Under the pieces are notes generated by a model. It was not told the DNA's origin and made no database searches. It saw nothing but the letters and a program-made list of their open reading frames with translations. Of a stretch of 64,000 nt of DNA, positions 1-7,369 are shown piece by piece. Source of the DNA: DASUBN01 sp964584665 (GTDB lineage Bacteria > Pseudomonadota > Gammaproteobacteria > Natronospirales > REEB76); NCBI GenBank assembly GCA_964584665.1, contig CAZPAO010000012.1:1-64000 (forward strand), read 5' to 3'. Made by a program: the position numbers and the translations under genes. Every line of letters begins with the position of its first letter. Position 1 is the stretch's first letter.

Positions 1-2
1 CC

Positions 3-227
3 GTCGCCGCCAGCCTGTTCGTGCTGGCCCCCCTCGCCACCGCCGCTGACAGCGCCGCTGCCACCGGCAAGTGCGTGGGCGGCAATGCTTGCAAGGGCAA
101 GAGCGCCTGCAAGAGCGCGGACCATGCCTGCAAGGGTCAGAACTCCTGCAAGGGCAAGGGCTTCGCTGTCATGACCAAGGCCGACTGCGACAAGGCCGGC
201 GGCAAGTTCGAAGGCGGCGGCAAGTAA
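3..227 (+). CDS. bufA: BufA2-type bufferin precursor (5' end outside window)
   Basis: The window opens inside this gene. The readable part begins in the hydrophobic core of a signal peptide ending near ATAADS, so the product is exported. The mature part is about 55 residues with six cysteines, mostly in spaced CKG/CKS units (NACKGKSACKS, HACKGQNSCKGKG). This is the pattern of the BufA2 class of bufferins, ribosomally made periplasmic copper-binding peptides whose cysteines are modified by a DUF692/MNIO enzyme. The maturase and partner genes follow directly, which supports the call. A GTG at 21 is in frame but falls inside the signal peptide and is unlikely to be the start. Confidence 0.8.
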   Translation, partial: VAASLFVLAPLATAADSAAATGKCVGGNACKGKSACKSADHACKGQNSCKGKGFAVMTKADCDKAGGKFEGGGK

Positions 228-253
228 TAGCTCCGTCGAGACTTGAATGGGAC

Positions 254-290
254 GGCCCGGTTGTCGCGAGACAGCCGGGCCTTTCCTTTT
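254..290 (+). terminator. Intrinsic terminator/attenuator between bufA and bufB
   Basis: GGCCCGG (254-260) pairs with CCGGGCC (275-281). The inner TGTC/GACA pairs close a GCGA tetraloop, giving about 12 continuous pairs including one GU. The hairpin is followed by TTTCCTTTT. It sits between the precursor and its maturase in the same operon, so it probably stops most transcripts after bufA and lets a minority read into bufBC. Confidence 0.75.
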
Positions 291-311
291 CGGTATGGGT
301 AGAATCCTGAC

Positions 312-1208
312 GTGAGCAAACAAGACTCCAAGTCGCGTCCCTATCTCGGGTTCGGCCTCGGGCTGCGCACCGAGCACTACGACGCGATCCTGAGCGAGAA
401 GCCGGCCATCGACTGGCTGGAGATCATCTCCGAGAACTACATGGTGGACGGCGGCAAGCCGCTCCACTATCTCGACCGCATCCGTGCCTCGTATCCCATG
501 GTCATGCACGGCGTATCCCTGTCCATCGGCAGCGGCGACCCCTTGGATAAGGATTACCTGAAGCGCCTAAAGGCGCTGGCGGCCCGCGTCGAACCCGAGT
601 GGATATCCGATCACCTGTGCTGGACCGGTGTCTCGGGCAAGAACCTGCATGACCTCATGCCGCTGCCCTACACCGAGGAAGCGGTGCATCACGTGGCGGC
701 GCGGGTGCGAGAGGTGCAGGACTTCCTCGGACGGCAGATCCTGCTGGAGAACGTCTCCAGCTACGTGACCTACACCCAATCCGCCATGAGCGAGTGGGAG
801 TTCCTTTCGGCCATCGCCGAGGCGGCGGACTGCTTCATCCTGCTGGACGTGAACAACATCTATGTGAGCAGCCACAACCACGCGTTCGACCCACGCGAGT
901 ACCTTGGCGGCGTGCCGGCGGCGCGGGTGCGCCAGTTCCACCTGGCGGGCCACACGAACAACGGCAACATCATCGTGGACACCCACGACCACCCGATCAT
1001 CGGCGGCGTATGGGACCTCTATGCCGAGGCCCTGCGCGTCTTCGGTCCCGTCTCCACCATGATCGAGCGGGACGCCCACATCCCGCCCCTTCCCGAGCTG
1101 ATGGCGGAACTGGACCAGGCGCGGCGCATCGCAGCCCCCATACTCAAGGATGCCGCCCAAAGTGGAATGCAACCGCGCCGCCAAGGCGCGCATGTAGTGA
1201 CACCATAA
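312..1208 (+). CDS. bufB: MNIO (DUF692) bufferin maturase BufB
   Basis: 298-residue DUF692 protein, full length for the family. MNIO enzymes use a multinuclear iron centre and oxygen to convert precursor cysteines into heterocycles. Conserved metal-site blocks of the TIM-barrel fold are visible: DWLEIISENY, VMHGVSLSIG, SDHLCW, LLENVSSY, LLDVNNIYVSSHNH, FHLAGH, DTHDHP and MIERD. The start is the GTG at 312, just after the bufA-bufB hairpin; the ribosome-binding site is weak. The one-base gap to bufC suggests translational coupling. A second, diverged copy lies at 5862-6725. Confidence 0.9.
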   Translation: MSKQDSKSRPYLGFGLGLRTEHYDAILSEKPAIDWLEIISENYMVDGGKPLHYLDRIRASYPMVMHGVSLSIGSGDPLDKDYLKRLKALAARVEPEWISDHLCWTGVSGKNLHDLMPLPYTEEAVHHVAARVREVQDFLGRQILLENVSSYVTYTQSAMSEWEFLSAIAEAADCFILLDVNNIYVSSHNHAFDPREYLGGVPAARVRQFHLAGHTNNGNIIVDTHDHPIIGGVWDLYAEALRVFGPVSTMIERDAHIPPLPELMAELDQARRIAAPILKDAAQSGMQPRRQGAHVVTP

Positions 1209-1209
1209 G

Positions 1210-1986
1210 ATGGCCGCACTCCTCAAGCTGGAACAGGATTTCAAGGACTGCATGCTCGGCAACAGCCTGGACATGCGGGGCCAGGTGGCGGGCGATGCCC
1301 GTGCCAGCGCCGAGGAGCGCATCCACATATACGTGGAGGGTTACCGCCTGCGGCTCCTGGAAGCGCTGCAGGATACGTACGACGGCCTGCACGCCTTCAT
1401 GGGTGATGAGGAGTTCGACAAGCTGGGTCGTGCCTACATCGACGCCCATCCCTCCACCCATCCTTCCGTGCGCTGGTTCAGCCGGCACCTGGCGGATTTC
1501 CTGGAGCGCACCGCGCCCTACGACACGCACCCCTTCCTCGCCGAGATGGCCGCTTTCGAGTGGCACCAGGGTTTGGTGTTCGATGCGGCGGATGCGGAAC
1601 CTCTTGGGTTGCAAGCCTTATCGGCGGTCCCGGCAGACGCCTGGGGTCAGGTGCGCTTCACGCTGCATCCCTCGGTCCGCCGTCTCGATCTCACGTGGAA
1701 CGTGCCGAAGGTCTGGCAGGCATTGGATGCGGAGACGGATCCGCCGGATGCGGCCGAAGCACCCGCCTCCTGGCTGCTGTGGCGCTCGGATCTCACGACC
1801 CGCTGGCGTTCACTGACCGAAGACGAGGCCTGGATGCTGGATGCGGCCTCAGACGGCCGGAACTTCGGCGAGCTGTGCGAAGGGCTGTGCCAGTGGCACG
1901 CGCCGGAAGCGGTGGCCATGCAGGCAGCGAGCTATCTCAAACTCTGGCTGAACGACGGTCTCGTGACCGGCATCGGAACAGATTGA
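1210..1986 (+). CDS. bufC: BufC partner protein (DUF2063)
   Basis: 258 residues with an N-terminal DUF2063 domain (QDFKDCMLG, RIHIYVEGYRLRLLEALQDTYDGLHAFMG, HPSVRWFSRHLADFLE), followed by the C-terminal region that binds precursor peptides in this family. DUF2063 proteins pair with DUF692 maturases and present the precursor to them. The ATG at 1210 follows the bufB stop by one base. The 3' end overlaps the next gene by four bases (TTGA), so the peptidase downstream is in the same translational unit. Confidence 0.88.
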   Translation: MAALLKLEQDFKDCMLGNSLDMRGQVAGDARASAEERIHIYVEGYRLRLLEALQDTYDGLHAFMGDEEFDKLGRAYIDAHPSTHPSVRWFSRHLADFLERTAPYDTHPFLAEMAAFEWHQGLVFDAADAEPLGLQALSAVPADAWGQVRFTLHPSVRRLDLTWNVPKVWQALDAETDPPDAAEAPASWLLWRSDLTTRWRSLTEDEAWMLDAASDGRNFGELCEGLCQWHAPEAVAMQAASYLKLWLNDGLVTGIGTD

Positions 1987-2894
1987 ACCTCAAGACCTTA
2001 CTGCTGGCGTCCCTGTCGGTGCTGCCTTCTTTGGCACTTGGCGCCGTACCCGCACCCGCCCTCGGCACCCACATGGGCCCGGTGCGGGTGGACTACCAGG
2101 CTTCCGGGCTCACTGCGAGTGAAGACGATGTGCTTAAGTGGATCGACACGGCCCGGCGCGCCGTGACCCACTACTACGGGCGCTATCCCGTGGATGAAGT
2201 GGACATCCAGGTGAACGCCCGGCCCGGCCGAGGCGGCCCCTCCGGCACCACCTATGGCGATGAGGATGGCGCGCTCATCAAGCTCGGCATCGGCACGGAC
2301 ATGAGCGCCGCCGACCTGCAGGCAAGCTGGGTCATGACCCACGAGATGGTGCATCTAGCTTTCCCACGTGCGGATGACAACCAGCATTGGGCCGAGGAAG
2401 GCCAGGCCACCTACGTGGAACCCATCGCCCGCGCCCAGATCGGGGATTTGAGCGTGGACTATCTCTGGCAAGAGACCATCGAGGGCATGCCCAAGGGCCT
2501 GCCTCAGCCGGGCGATGAAGGCTTGGACCACACCGCCACCTGGGGCCGCACTTACTGGGGCGGCGCGCTCTTCTACCTGATGGCGGACGTCACGATCCGC
2601 GAGCGCACCCACAACAAGTACGGGCTGCAACAGGCCCTGGCCGCGGTGGTGGCGGCCGGCGGCAACGTCACGGTCTCCTGGCCGCTGGAGAAGGGTTTCG
2701 CCCTGGCCGACAAGGCCGTGGGCGTGCCGGTGCTGGAAGAACTCTATGCCCAGTGGAAAGACAAGCCCGTGGACGTGGACCTGCCGGCGCTGTGGAAGAA
2801 GCTCGGCGTCTCCCTCAAGGACGGCACGGTCAGCTATGACGACTCGGCGCCGGACGCGGCGATCAGAAAGTCGATGACCGCTCCGGTGCGATAG
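1983..2894 (+). CDS. Exported HExxH zinc metallopeptidase-like protein
   Basis: 303 residues from a TTG start that overlaps the bufC stop as TTGA; the only long in-frame alternative starts far inside bufC. The N-terminus is a signal peptide ending near GAVPAPALG. The motif THEMVHLAF gives HExxH, and HWAEEGQATYVEP about 20 residues on supplies the third-ligand glutamate of a gluzincin (peptidase MA) fold. It probably acts in the periplasm. No specific substrate can be read from the sequence. Its coupling to bufBC suggests it could process the bufferin or another copper-stress target, but that is inference. Confidence 0.75.
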   Translation: MNLKTLLLASLSVLPSLALGAVPAPALGTHMGPVRVDYQASGLTASEDDVLKWIDTARRAVTHYYGRYPVDEVDIQVNARPGRGGPSGTTYGDEDGALIKLGIGTDMSAADLQASWVMTHEMVHLAFPRADDNQHWAEEGQATYVEPIARAQIGDLSVDYLWQETIEGMPKGLPQPGDEGLDHTATWGRTYWGGALFYLMADVTIRERTHNKYGLQQALAAVVAAGGNVTVSWPLEKGFALADKAVGVPVLEELYAQWKDKPVDVDLPALWKKLGVSLKDGTVSYDDSAPDAAIRKSMTAPVR

Positions 2895-2897
2895 CCT

Positions 2898-3365
2898 TCA
2901 GAAATTCCAGGCCACGAATACCGCGTTCTCGCCCACGTTCGAACCACGCAGGCCGCCGTTCGAAAGATGACGCACGCCCAAAGACCAGTTGTCCTTGTGG
3001 TAGCCGAAGGTGGTCATGAACTGGTACTGGCTCGTGAGGGTCGAGGTCTGGTGTGCGATGAGTGCCGGACCGAAAGCCGCGTAAAGGTGCTGGTCCACGA
3101 TCTCGTAGGACGCGGCCACCCAGGAGGTGTCGCGGGTCTGGGTACCGTGGATGGTGCCGGCGGTGAAATCCCAGGGACTGCCTTCCGGGACGTAATCCAG
3201 CATCAGCACCTGGCCGCGCTGGGCATCATGCTGACCGGTGTAACCGACGGAGATTCCGGTCTGGGCCGCTGCCATGCGCGGCATCACCGCCGCCGACAGG
3301 AGCAACAGACCCAGGGACAAGAGTGATGAGGATGATGTGCTTTTCTTCCACGAGATGCTGTTCAC
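2898..3365 (-). CDS. PagL-like lipid A 3-O-deacylase (acyloxyacyl hydrolase family)
   Basis: 155 residues from a GTG start, with a signal peptide ending at MAAAQ and an eight-stranded beta-barrel pattern ending in the aromatic residue typical of outer-membrane proteins (VAWNF). The block GVRHLSNGGL...NVGEN matches the PagL active-site region, with candidate catalytic His-x-Ser and a downstream Glu. PagL removes the 3-O acyl chain from lipid A in the outer membrane. It lies 68 bases downstream of azoR on the same strand and converges with the peptidase gene, with three bases between the stops. Confidence 0.65.
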   Translation of the reverse strand: MNSISWKKSTSSSSLLSLGLLLLSAAVMPRMAAAQTGISVGYTGQHDAQRGQVLMLDYVPEGSPWDFTAGTIHGTQTRDTSWVAASYEIVDQHLYAAFGPALIAHQTSTLTSQYQFMTTFGYHKDNWSLGVRHLSNGGLRGSNVGENAVFVAWNF

Positions 3366-3433
3366 GACGGAAACCTTTTCCCATCCCGCCCCGCATGGTT
3401 CCTGGTGTTTCCCTTGCTTGAAGCGGCCCTACT

Positions 3434-4066
3434 TCAGGCGGCCGCCTTCGATAGTTCAGATACCGTGATGCCGATCTGCTCCAGGGCGTCGTGGCGCGAG
3501 AGCGCCGCCGCCTCCTCGCCATAGAGCTGACGGTCCGCACGGATCACGCTGATGTCCTTCAAGCCGATGATGCCCAGCACGTGCCGCAGGTAAGGCTCCT
3601 GGAAATCGAAACCCGCGGTGGGGGAACCCGGCGTGTACTGGCCGCCCTGCGCGAGGAGGAGCACGAGCCGCTTGCCCTGCACCAGGCCCACGGGCGGCCG
3701 CACGCTGAAGTCCACGGTTTTGCCCTGGCGGATGATCATGTCTATCCAGGCCTTGAGCGCGGCCGAGATTCCGAAGTTGTACATGGGCGAGCCCAGCACG
3801 ATCACGTCGGCGGCCTGCAGTTCGGCGATGAGCTCCTCGGAGAGGGCCAGGGTCTCGCGCTGCTCTTGGGTCTGGCTGGCGGGATCGGTGTCCCGTGCCT
3901 GCACCCAGCGGTCCGTGACGTGGGACAGCGGCATGGCCGACAGGTCCCGTTCCACCACCCGGCTCCCGGGATTGGCAGCCTTCCAGGCAGTGGTGAATCG
4001 CCCGGTCAGTTCCCGGGAGACCGACAGGTCGCGCCGGGCGCTGGAATCCAATCTCAATAACTGCAT
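3434..4066 (-). CDS. azoR: FMN-dependent NADH-azoreductase AzoR
   Basis: 210-residue flavodoxin-like protein. MQLLRLDSSARRDLSVSRELT is the N-terminal FMN phosphate-binding loop, GSPMYNFGISAALKAWIDMIIRQGKTV is the central flavin/dimer block, and LLLAQGGQYTPGSP is the FMN isoalloxazine block. AzoR reduces quinones and azo compounds with NADH and protects against thiol and quinone stress. It is divergent from an HxlR-type regulator across 89 bases, the usual layout for electrophile-responsive regulation. Confidence 0.92.
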   Translation of the reverse strand: MQLLRLDSSARRDLSVSRELTGRFTTAWKAANPGSRVVERDLSAMPLSHVTDRWVQARDTDPASQTQEQRETLALSEELIAELQAADVIVLGSPMYNFGISAALKAWIDMIIRQGKTVDFSVRPPVGLVQGKRLVLLLAQGGQYTPGSPTAGFDFQEPYLRHVLGIIGLKDISVIRADRQLYGEEAAALSRHDALEQIGITVSELSKAAA

Positions 4067-4155
4067 GGTTCTGCTCCGTCAGTGCCCTGGGTTCTAGTGT
4101 GGTATATTTTAGTAACTAGCTTGATAATCACAAGTAGGTACACTAAAGTAACCAT
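4067..4155. promoter_or_regulatory. Divergent azoR/hxlR control region
   Basis: 89-base AT-rich gap between divergent genes. It holds repeated TAGTAACT / AAAGTAACC-like words, including a loose inverted repeat GGT...ACC at 4136-4152 just before the regulator start. HxlR-type regulators usually bind short repeats in such gaps. The exact operator cannot be fixed by eye. Confidence 0.4.
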
Positions 4156-4545
4156 ATGGATACCCAACGGAAACCGGGCTGCACCGCCGCCCCCAACGAT
4201 ACCGATACCCCCATGCACCGCATGCTGGGCGTCCTGGCAGGTCCCTGGACCATCTATCTCATCTGGGTGCTGTCCACGGAGGGCCCCATGCGCTTCGGCG
4301 CCCTGCGCCGCCGCATCGAGGGCATCTCCACCAAGATGCTGACGGAGCGCCTGCGGCTCTTGGAAGCGGAAGGCTTCGTGACCCGCCACTACGAGCCCAC
4401 GGTGCCGCCCCAGGTGACTTACAGCCCCACCCAGCGCATCTCGGAACTCTTGCCGGTGCTCCGGACCTTCTGCGACCTCTCCCGCAAGTGGTACAGCGAC
4501 AGCCATCCCGAGGCGGCGCAGAAGAGAGAGAAGGCGGAAGCCTGA
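4156..4545 (+). CDS. HxlR-family transcriptional regulator
   Basis: 129 residues with a single winged-helix HxlR domain. Blocks seen are GPWTIYLIWVLSTEGPMRFGALRRRIEGISTKML (helix-turn-helix) and RLRLLEAEGFVTRHY...PPQVTYSPT (wing). One cysteine (Cys10, in KPGC) lies N-terminal to the domain. Redox-sensing HxlR proteins such as YodB use an N-terminal cysteine, so thiol sensing is possible. It is divergent from azoR and likely its repressor. An intrinsic terminator follows the stop. Confidence 0.88.
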   Translation: MDTQRKPGCTAAPNDTDTPMHRMLGVLAGPWTIYLIWVLSTEGPMRFGALRRRIEGISTKMLTERLRLLEAEGFVTRHYEPTVPPQVTYSPTQRISELLPVLRTFCDLSRKWYSDSHPEAAQKREKAEA

Positions 4546-4570
4546 TCCCACCCGGACCGCACCAGAAAAC

Positions 4571-4599
4571 GAACGGGGCCTTTCGGCCCCGTTCCTTTT
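4571..4599. terminator. Bidirectional intrinsic terminator
   Basis: GAACGGGGCC and GGCCCCGTTC form a perfect 10-base-pair stem around TTTC. CCTTTT follows on the plus strand and GTTTTC on the minus strand. It serves both the HxlR gene and the convergent doxX gene. Confidence 0.85.
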
Positions 4600-4603
4600 G
4601 CGG

Positions 4604-5098
4604 TCAGGCTTTCGAAGGCCTGAGTCGCGGGAAGAACTTCATCAGCAGGTAGTCCAGGGAAAGCTTCCCCGGGCCATACACGAAGGTGACCAGCAGCATC
4701 AGGCCCCAGACCTTGTGGTCGGTGAAGCCATCGCCGAAGAGGCCGTTCCAGAAGCCATCCGGCCAGAGGTCCGGATAGGACAGCACGCAGATGAGGTTGT
4801 AGGCGAACATGAAGCCGGCCGAGAGGCGCCCCAGCAGGCCGAAGGCGAGGAACAGCGGCACCACCAGCTCGATGCCGGTGCCGAGATAGGCGGCGAAGTC
4901 CGGCGGCAACACCGGCACGTGGTACTCGTTCTCGAACAGCGCGATGGTGGAATCCATGTTGTGGGCCTTGACCAGGCCGGCGCGGAAGAACGCCACCGCC
5001 ACCCACAGCCGGAGGGCCAGGTCCACCACGGGCGCGGCATACCCCAGGCAGGCGACGAGTCTGTAGTACAGGTCATGGGCCTTGTTGAAAAGCTTCAT
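4604..5098 (-). CDS. DoxX-family membrane protein of the bufferin operon (HvfX/BufD-like)
   Basis: 164 residues with four predicted transmembrane helices (around VDLALRLWVAVAFFRAGLVKA, GIELVVPLFLAFGLLGRLSAGFM, AYNLICVLS and VWGLMLLVTFVYG). DoxX proteins are frequent last genes of bufferin-type operons, where they are thought to act with the maturase or in redox supply; the exact role is not known. The start has the purine-rich AAGGGGTG upstream and lies 18 bases after bufC. A terminator follows. Confidence 0.8.
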   Translation of the reverse strand: MKLFNKAHDLYYRLVACLGYAAPVVDLALRLWVAVAFFRAGLVKAHNMDSTIALFENEYHVPVLPPDFAAYLGTGIELVVPLFLAFGLLGRLSAGFMFAYNLICVLSYPDLWPDGFWNGLFGDGFTDHKVWGLMLLVTFVYGPGKLSLDYLLMKFFPRLRPSKA

Positions 5099-5116
5099 CT
5101 CGAGACACCCCTTCTT

Positions 5117-5878
5117 CTATAGATGGAAACCGGTGAGGATCTCTTCCTGCACCAGCGTTGCGAACCTCTCCTGCACGTCGAAATCCGGTTCCTGCTCCAG
5201 CGCTGCCCGGCAGGCGACGGCGAAACTCTCGCCCCGGCAGAGGGCCCTGAGGAAGGCGTATTCACCCGGGGAGACACGGCGCATGTGCACATCCAGCGCG
5301 GGCCGGGAGAAGAGCACGCATTCGCCGCCCTGCTCCAGGTCCAGCTCCCCTTCCGGGTGCGGGTCCTGGCAGAACTCCCAGATGCTCAATACCGGGAAGC
5401 GGGAATCGTAGGCGCGCGCCGCGGGCTGATGATGGAAGCGCAGCTCCGGCAACATCTCCTCCGGCACTTCCGCCAGGGCCTTGAGGTCCATGGGCTGATG
5501 CGGCGCGGCCACGGCGGCCTGCAGGCGGCGCCACTCGAGGGCCGCCACGTCGCCGAGATAGGGCACGGGAGCGGCCGGGGCGTAATCGTTCAGGAACAGC
5601 GGCAGGGCGCCGCCGTAGTCCTGGATGTTGCCGCTGTGGGAAGGGTTGGCGGCGACGTAATGCGCGGCCGCGGCGGCGAAGAACTCCTCCCCCACCAGCC
5701 GCTCGGTGACCGGATACACGGCGCGCAGGGCCGCGAGCAGCGCGCTCTCGTAGTTGTGCCGGTAGACCTGCAGCCGGCGTTCGCCGCTGAGGCCGTGGGC
5801 GCGCAAGGGCAAGGCCTTGCCGCGCTCGCCGCGCAGGGCATGGGCGAAGCCCCGTTGCAACTCAGGCAGCGGCAACAT
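5117..5878 (-). CDS. bufC: BufC partner protein (DUF2063), second locus
   Basis: 253 residues from the ATG at 5878 (MLPLPELQRGF), which overlaps the bufB 3' end by 17 bases; an ATG at 5899 is the alternative. The DUF2063 N-terminal block is LQVYRHNYESALLAALRAVYPVTERLVGEEFF...HPSHSG-like, followed by the C-terminal precursor-recruiting region. It partners the DUF692 enzyme encoded immediately upstream. It is clearly diverged from the copy at 1210-1986, so the two loci are not a recent duplication. Confidence 0.88.
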   Translation of the reverse strand: MLPLPELQRGFAHALRGERGKALPLRAHGLSGERRLQVYRHNYESALLAALRAVYPVTERLVGEEFFAAAAAHYVAANPSHSGNIQDYGGALPLFLNDYAPAAPVPYLGDVAALEWRRLQAAVAAPHQPMDLKALAEVPEEMLPELRFHHQPAARAYDSRFPVLSIWEFCQDPHPEGELDLEQGGECVLFSRPALDVHMRRVSPGEYAFLRALCRGESFAVACRAALEQEPDFDVQERFATLVQEEILTGFHL

Positions 5879-6725
5879 GGCGCCGTCCCAGGCGGGCATC
5901 GGCCTTGGCGGCCTCAGCCAGCAACACGTCGAATGCCGGAAGGTCGCTGTCCCACTCGATGAGCGTGGGCTTCGGCCCCAAGCGCTCCAGCGCGTGCGCA
6001 TACAGCCCCCACACCGCATCGGAGACGGGGCGGCTGTGGGTGTCGATGAGCAAGGCCGTGCCTTCGATGTCCTTGGTGACGTGGCCGGCGAGGTGGATCT
6101 CCTCCACGTCCCGGGCCGGGATGGAGTCGATGTAGAGGCGCGCATCGAACCCGTGGTTCACGGCGCTCACATGGATGTTGTTCACGTCCAGCAGGATGCC
6201 GCAGCCGGAGCGCGCGGCGGTCTCCCGCAGGAACTCCCATTCGGGGATGGCGGAATGCTCGAACTCGAGATAACTCGACACGTTCTCTATCAGCAGGCGC
6301 CGGCCGAGGTGCTCCTGGGCTTCCGCGATGCGCGCGCTGACGTGCCGCAGGGCCTCTTCGGTGTAAGGCAGGGGCAGGAGATCATGGAAGTGGCTGCCGC
6401 CGCCCGCGGTCCAGCACAGGTGTTCGGAGACGAGGCCGGGCGCGTAGCGCTGGATGGCCTGCTTGAGGTTGCGCAGATGCGCCGCATCGAGGGGCTCGCT
6501 GCCGCCGAGGGACAGCCCGACGCCGTGCAGGCTGAGGGCGTAGTCACGGCGGACCAGGTCCAGTTCCGCCACGGCGCGGCCGCCGGGAGCGAAGTAGTTC
6601 TCGCTGTGCACCTCGAACCAGGCCACGGCGGGCCGGTCCGCCAGCACTGCCTGCACGTGGGGCGCCCGCAACCCTATCCCCGCACGCGCGGGGATAGGGC
6701 CGGGACGGGATGCCGCGGTATCCAC
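5862..6725 (-). CDS. bufB: MNIO (DUF692) bufferin maturase BufB, second locus
   Basis: 287-residue DUF692 enzyme beginning MDTAASRPGPIPARAGIGLRAPHV. Metal-site blocks match the family: AWFEVHSENYF, LHGVGLSLGG, SEHLCW, LLIENVSSYLEF, LLDVNNIHVSAVNHGFD, IHLAGH, IDTHSRP and LIEWDSD. It modifies the cysteines of the BufA1 precursor encoded 21 bases upstream. A 12-base-pair hairpin lies in the codons for residues about 10-18. Confidence 0.92.
   Translation of the reverse strand: MDTAASRPGPIPARAGIGLRAPHVQAVLADRPAVAWFEVHSENYFAPGGRAVAELDLVRRDYALSLHGVGLSLGGSEPLDAAHLRNLKQAIQRYAPGLVSEHLCWTAGGGSHFHDLLPLPYTEEALRHVSARIAEAQEHLGRRLLIENVSSYLEFEHSAIPEWEFLRETAARSGCGILLDVNNIHVSAVNHGFDARLYIDSIPARDVEEIHLAGHVTKDIEGTALLIDTHSRPVSDAVWGLYAHALERLGPKPTLIEWDSDLPAFDVLLAEAAKADARLGRRHVAAA
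6672..6699 (-). repeat. Perfect inverted repeat in the start of bufB
   Basis: CCCTATCCCCGC (6672-6683) and its exact complement (6688-6699) flank a four-base loop, so the bufB mRNA can fold a strong hairpin about 27-54 bases after its start codon. No T-run follows, so it is not a classical terminator. It could hold back ribosomes or exonucleases. It sits just downstream of the bufA1 message. Confidence 0.7.
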
Positions 6726-6746
6726 GGCGAGGCCCCTAAGCGGACC

Positions 6747-7016
6747 TCAGCCCTTCTTGGCGGGAGCGGTGGTGGTGCCGCCCGCGATCTTGGTGCACAG
6801 GCCCTTCGGCAGGTACACGAAGGCGTCCGCCTGGCGGTCCTTGCCGGCGCTGCCGGCGCAGGAGTTGTTGGCCGTGGCGCAGTCGTTCTGGTGCGCGGCG
6901 GCGACGCCGAAGCACTTCTCCTGGGCCGGCTTGTCGGCGGCCAGGGCGGATGCGGCGGCGAAGGTCACCACGCCGGCGACGGCGGCGGTGATGGCGAGTT
7001 TGATGTCTCTATTCAT
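6747..7016 (-). CDS. bufA1: BufA1-type (DUF2282) bufferin precursor
   Basis: 89 residues from the ATG at 7016, chosen because GGAGGA stands six bases upstream. A TTG two codons earlier is less likely. The signal peptide ends at ASALAA. The mature part shows the DUF2282 pattern of four cysteines (EKCFGVAAAHQNDCA...NSCAG...YLPKGLC). Bufferins are exported, bind copper and buffer it in the periplasm after cysteine modification by BufB/BufC, which are encoded next. It belongs to a different precursor class from the CKG-repeat peptide at the left edge. Confidence 0.92.
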   Translation of the reverse strand: MNRDIKLAITAAVAGVVTFAAASALAADKPAQEKCFGVAAAHQNDCATANNSCAGSAGKDRQADAFVYLPKGLCTKIAGGTTTAPAKKG

Positions 7017-7369
7017 GTCCAATCCTCCACTCGGGTTGAAGACTCTAGAAATTTCCCCGCATCCAGACTACTCGAATCGGGCCTGGACGGAGGCAGGCTG
7101 GATAGAGGCAGCTGGGGGGCGGCCTGGGGCTCCTCCCAAGACCCGGGCACCCCGGGTTTTGTTACGCCGGGGGGCTGTTCCCGACTGATTTCATTAGGTA
7201 ATCCGCCCCGGACCCCGTATAATGGCTCCCGAGTTTGGTGGCACGATCCGGTCTCAAGTCCCCCAAACCTGTCGCGGTATACCTTCCGTATCCCCGTCCC
7301 AACGTAACCCTCTCATGCCTGGACCGGCAGAGCGCCTAAGTGCGCCAGCAGGCTTCTCCAGGAGCTTAA
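7017..7369. promoter_or_regulatory. Divergent intergenic region: bufA1 promoter side and long rhlE leader
   Basis: 353 bases without a gene. On the plus strand TATAAT at 7218-7223 is a good -10 for the helicase, without a clear -35, which leaves a leader of roughly 140 bases. In that leader CCTGGA (7318-7323) can pair with TCCAGG (7357-7362), which covers the helicase ribosome-binding site AGGAG (7360-7364); GCGC...GCGC can pair inside. On the minus strand no sigma-70 or ECF promoter for bufA1 could be assigned with confidence. Confidence 0.5.

Noticed and set aside
4136..4152. A firm HxlR operator
   Set aside because: The GGT...ACC repeat has several mismatches, so it is mentioned only as a possible site in the divergent region.
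5117..6145. Long 342-codon version of the second BufC
   Set aside because: The first 82 or more codons are a frame shadow of bufB; the DUF2063 domain starts at MLPLPELQRGF (5878).
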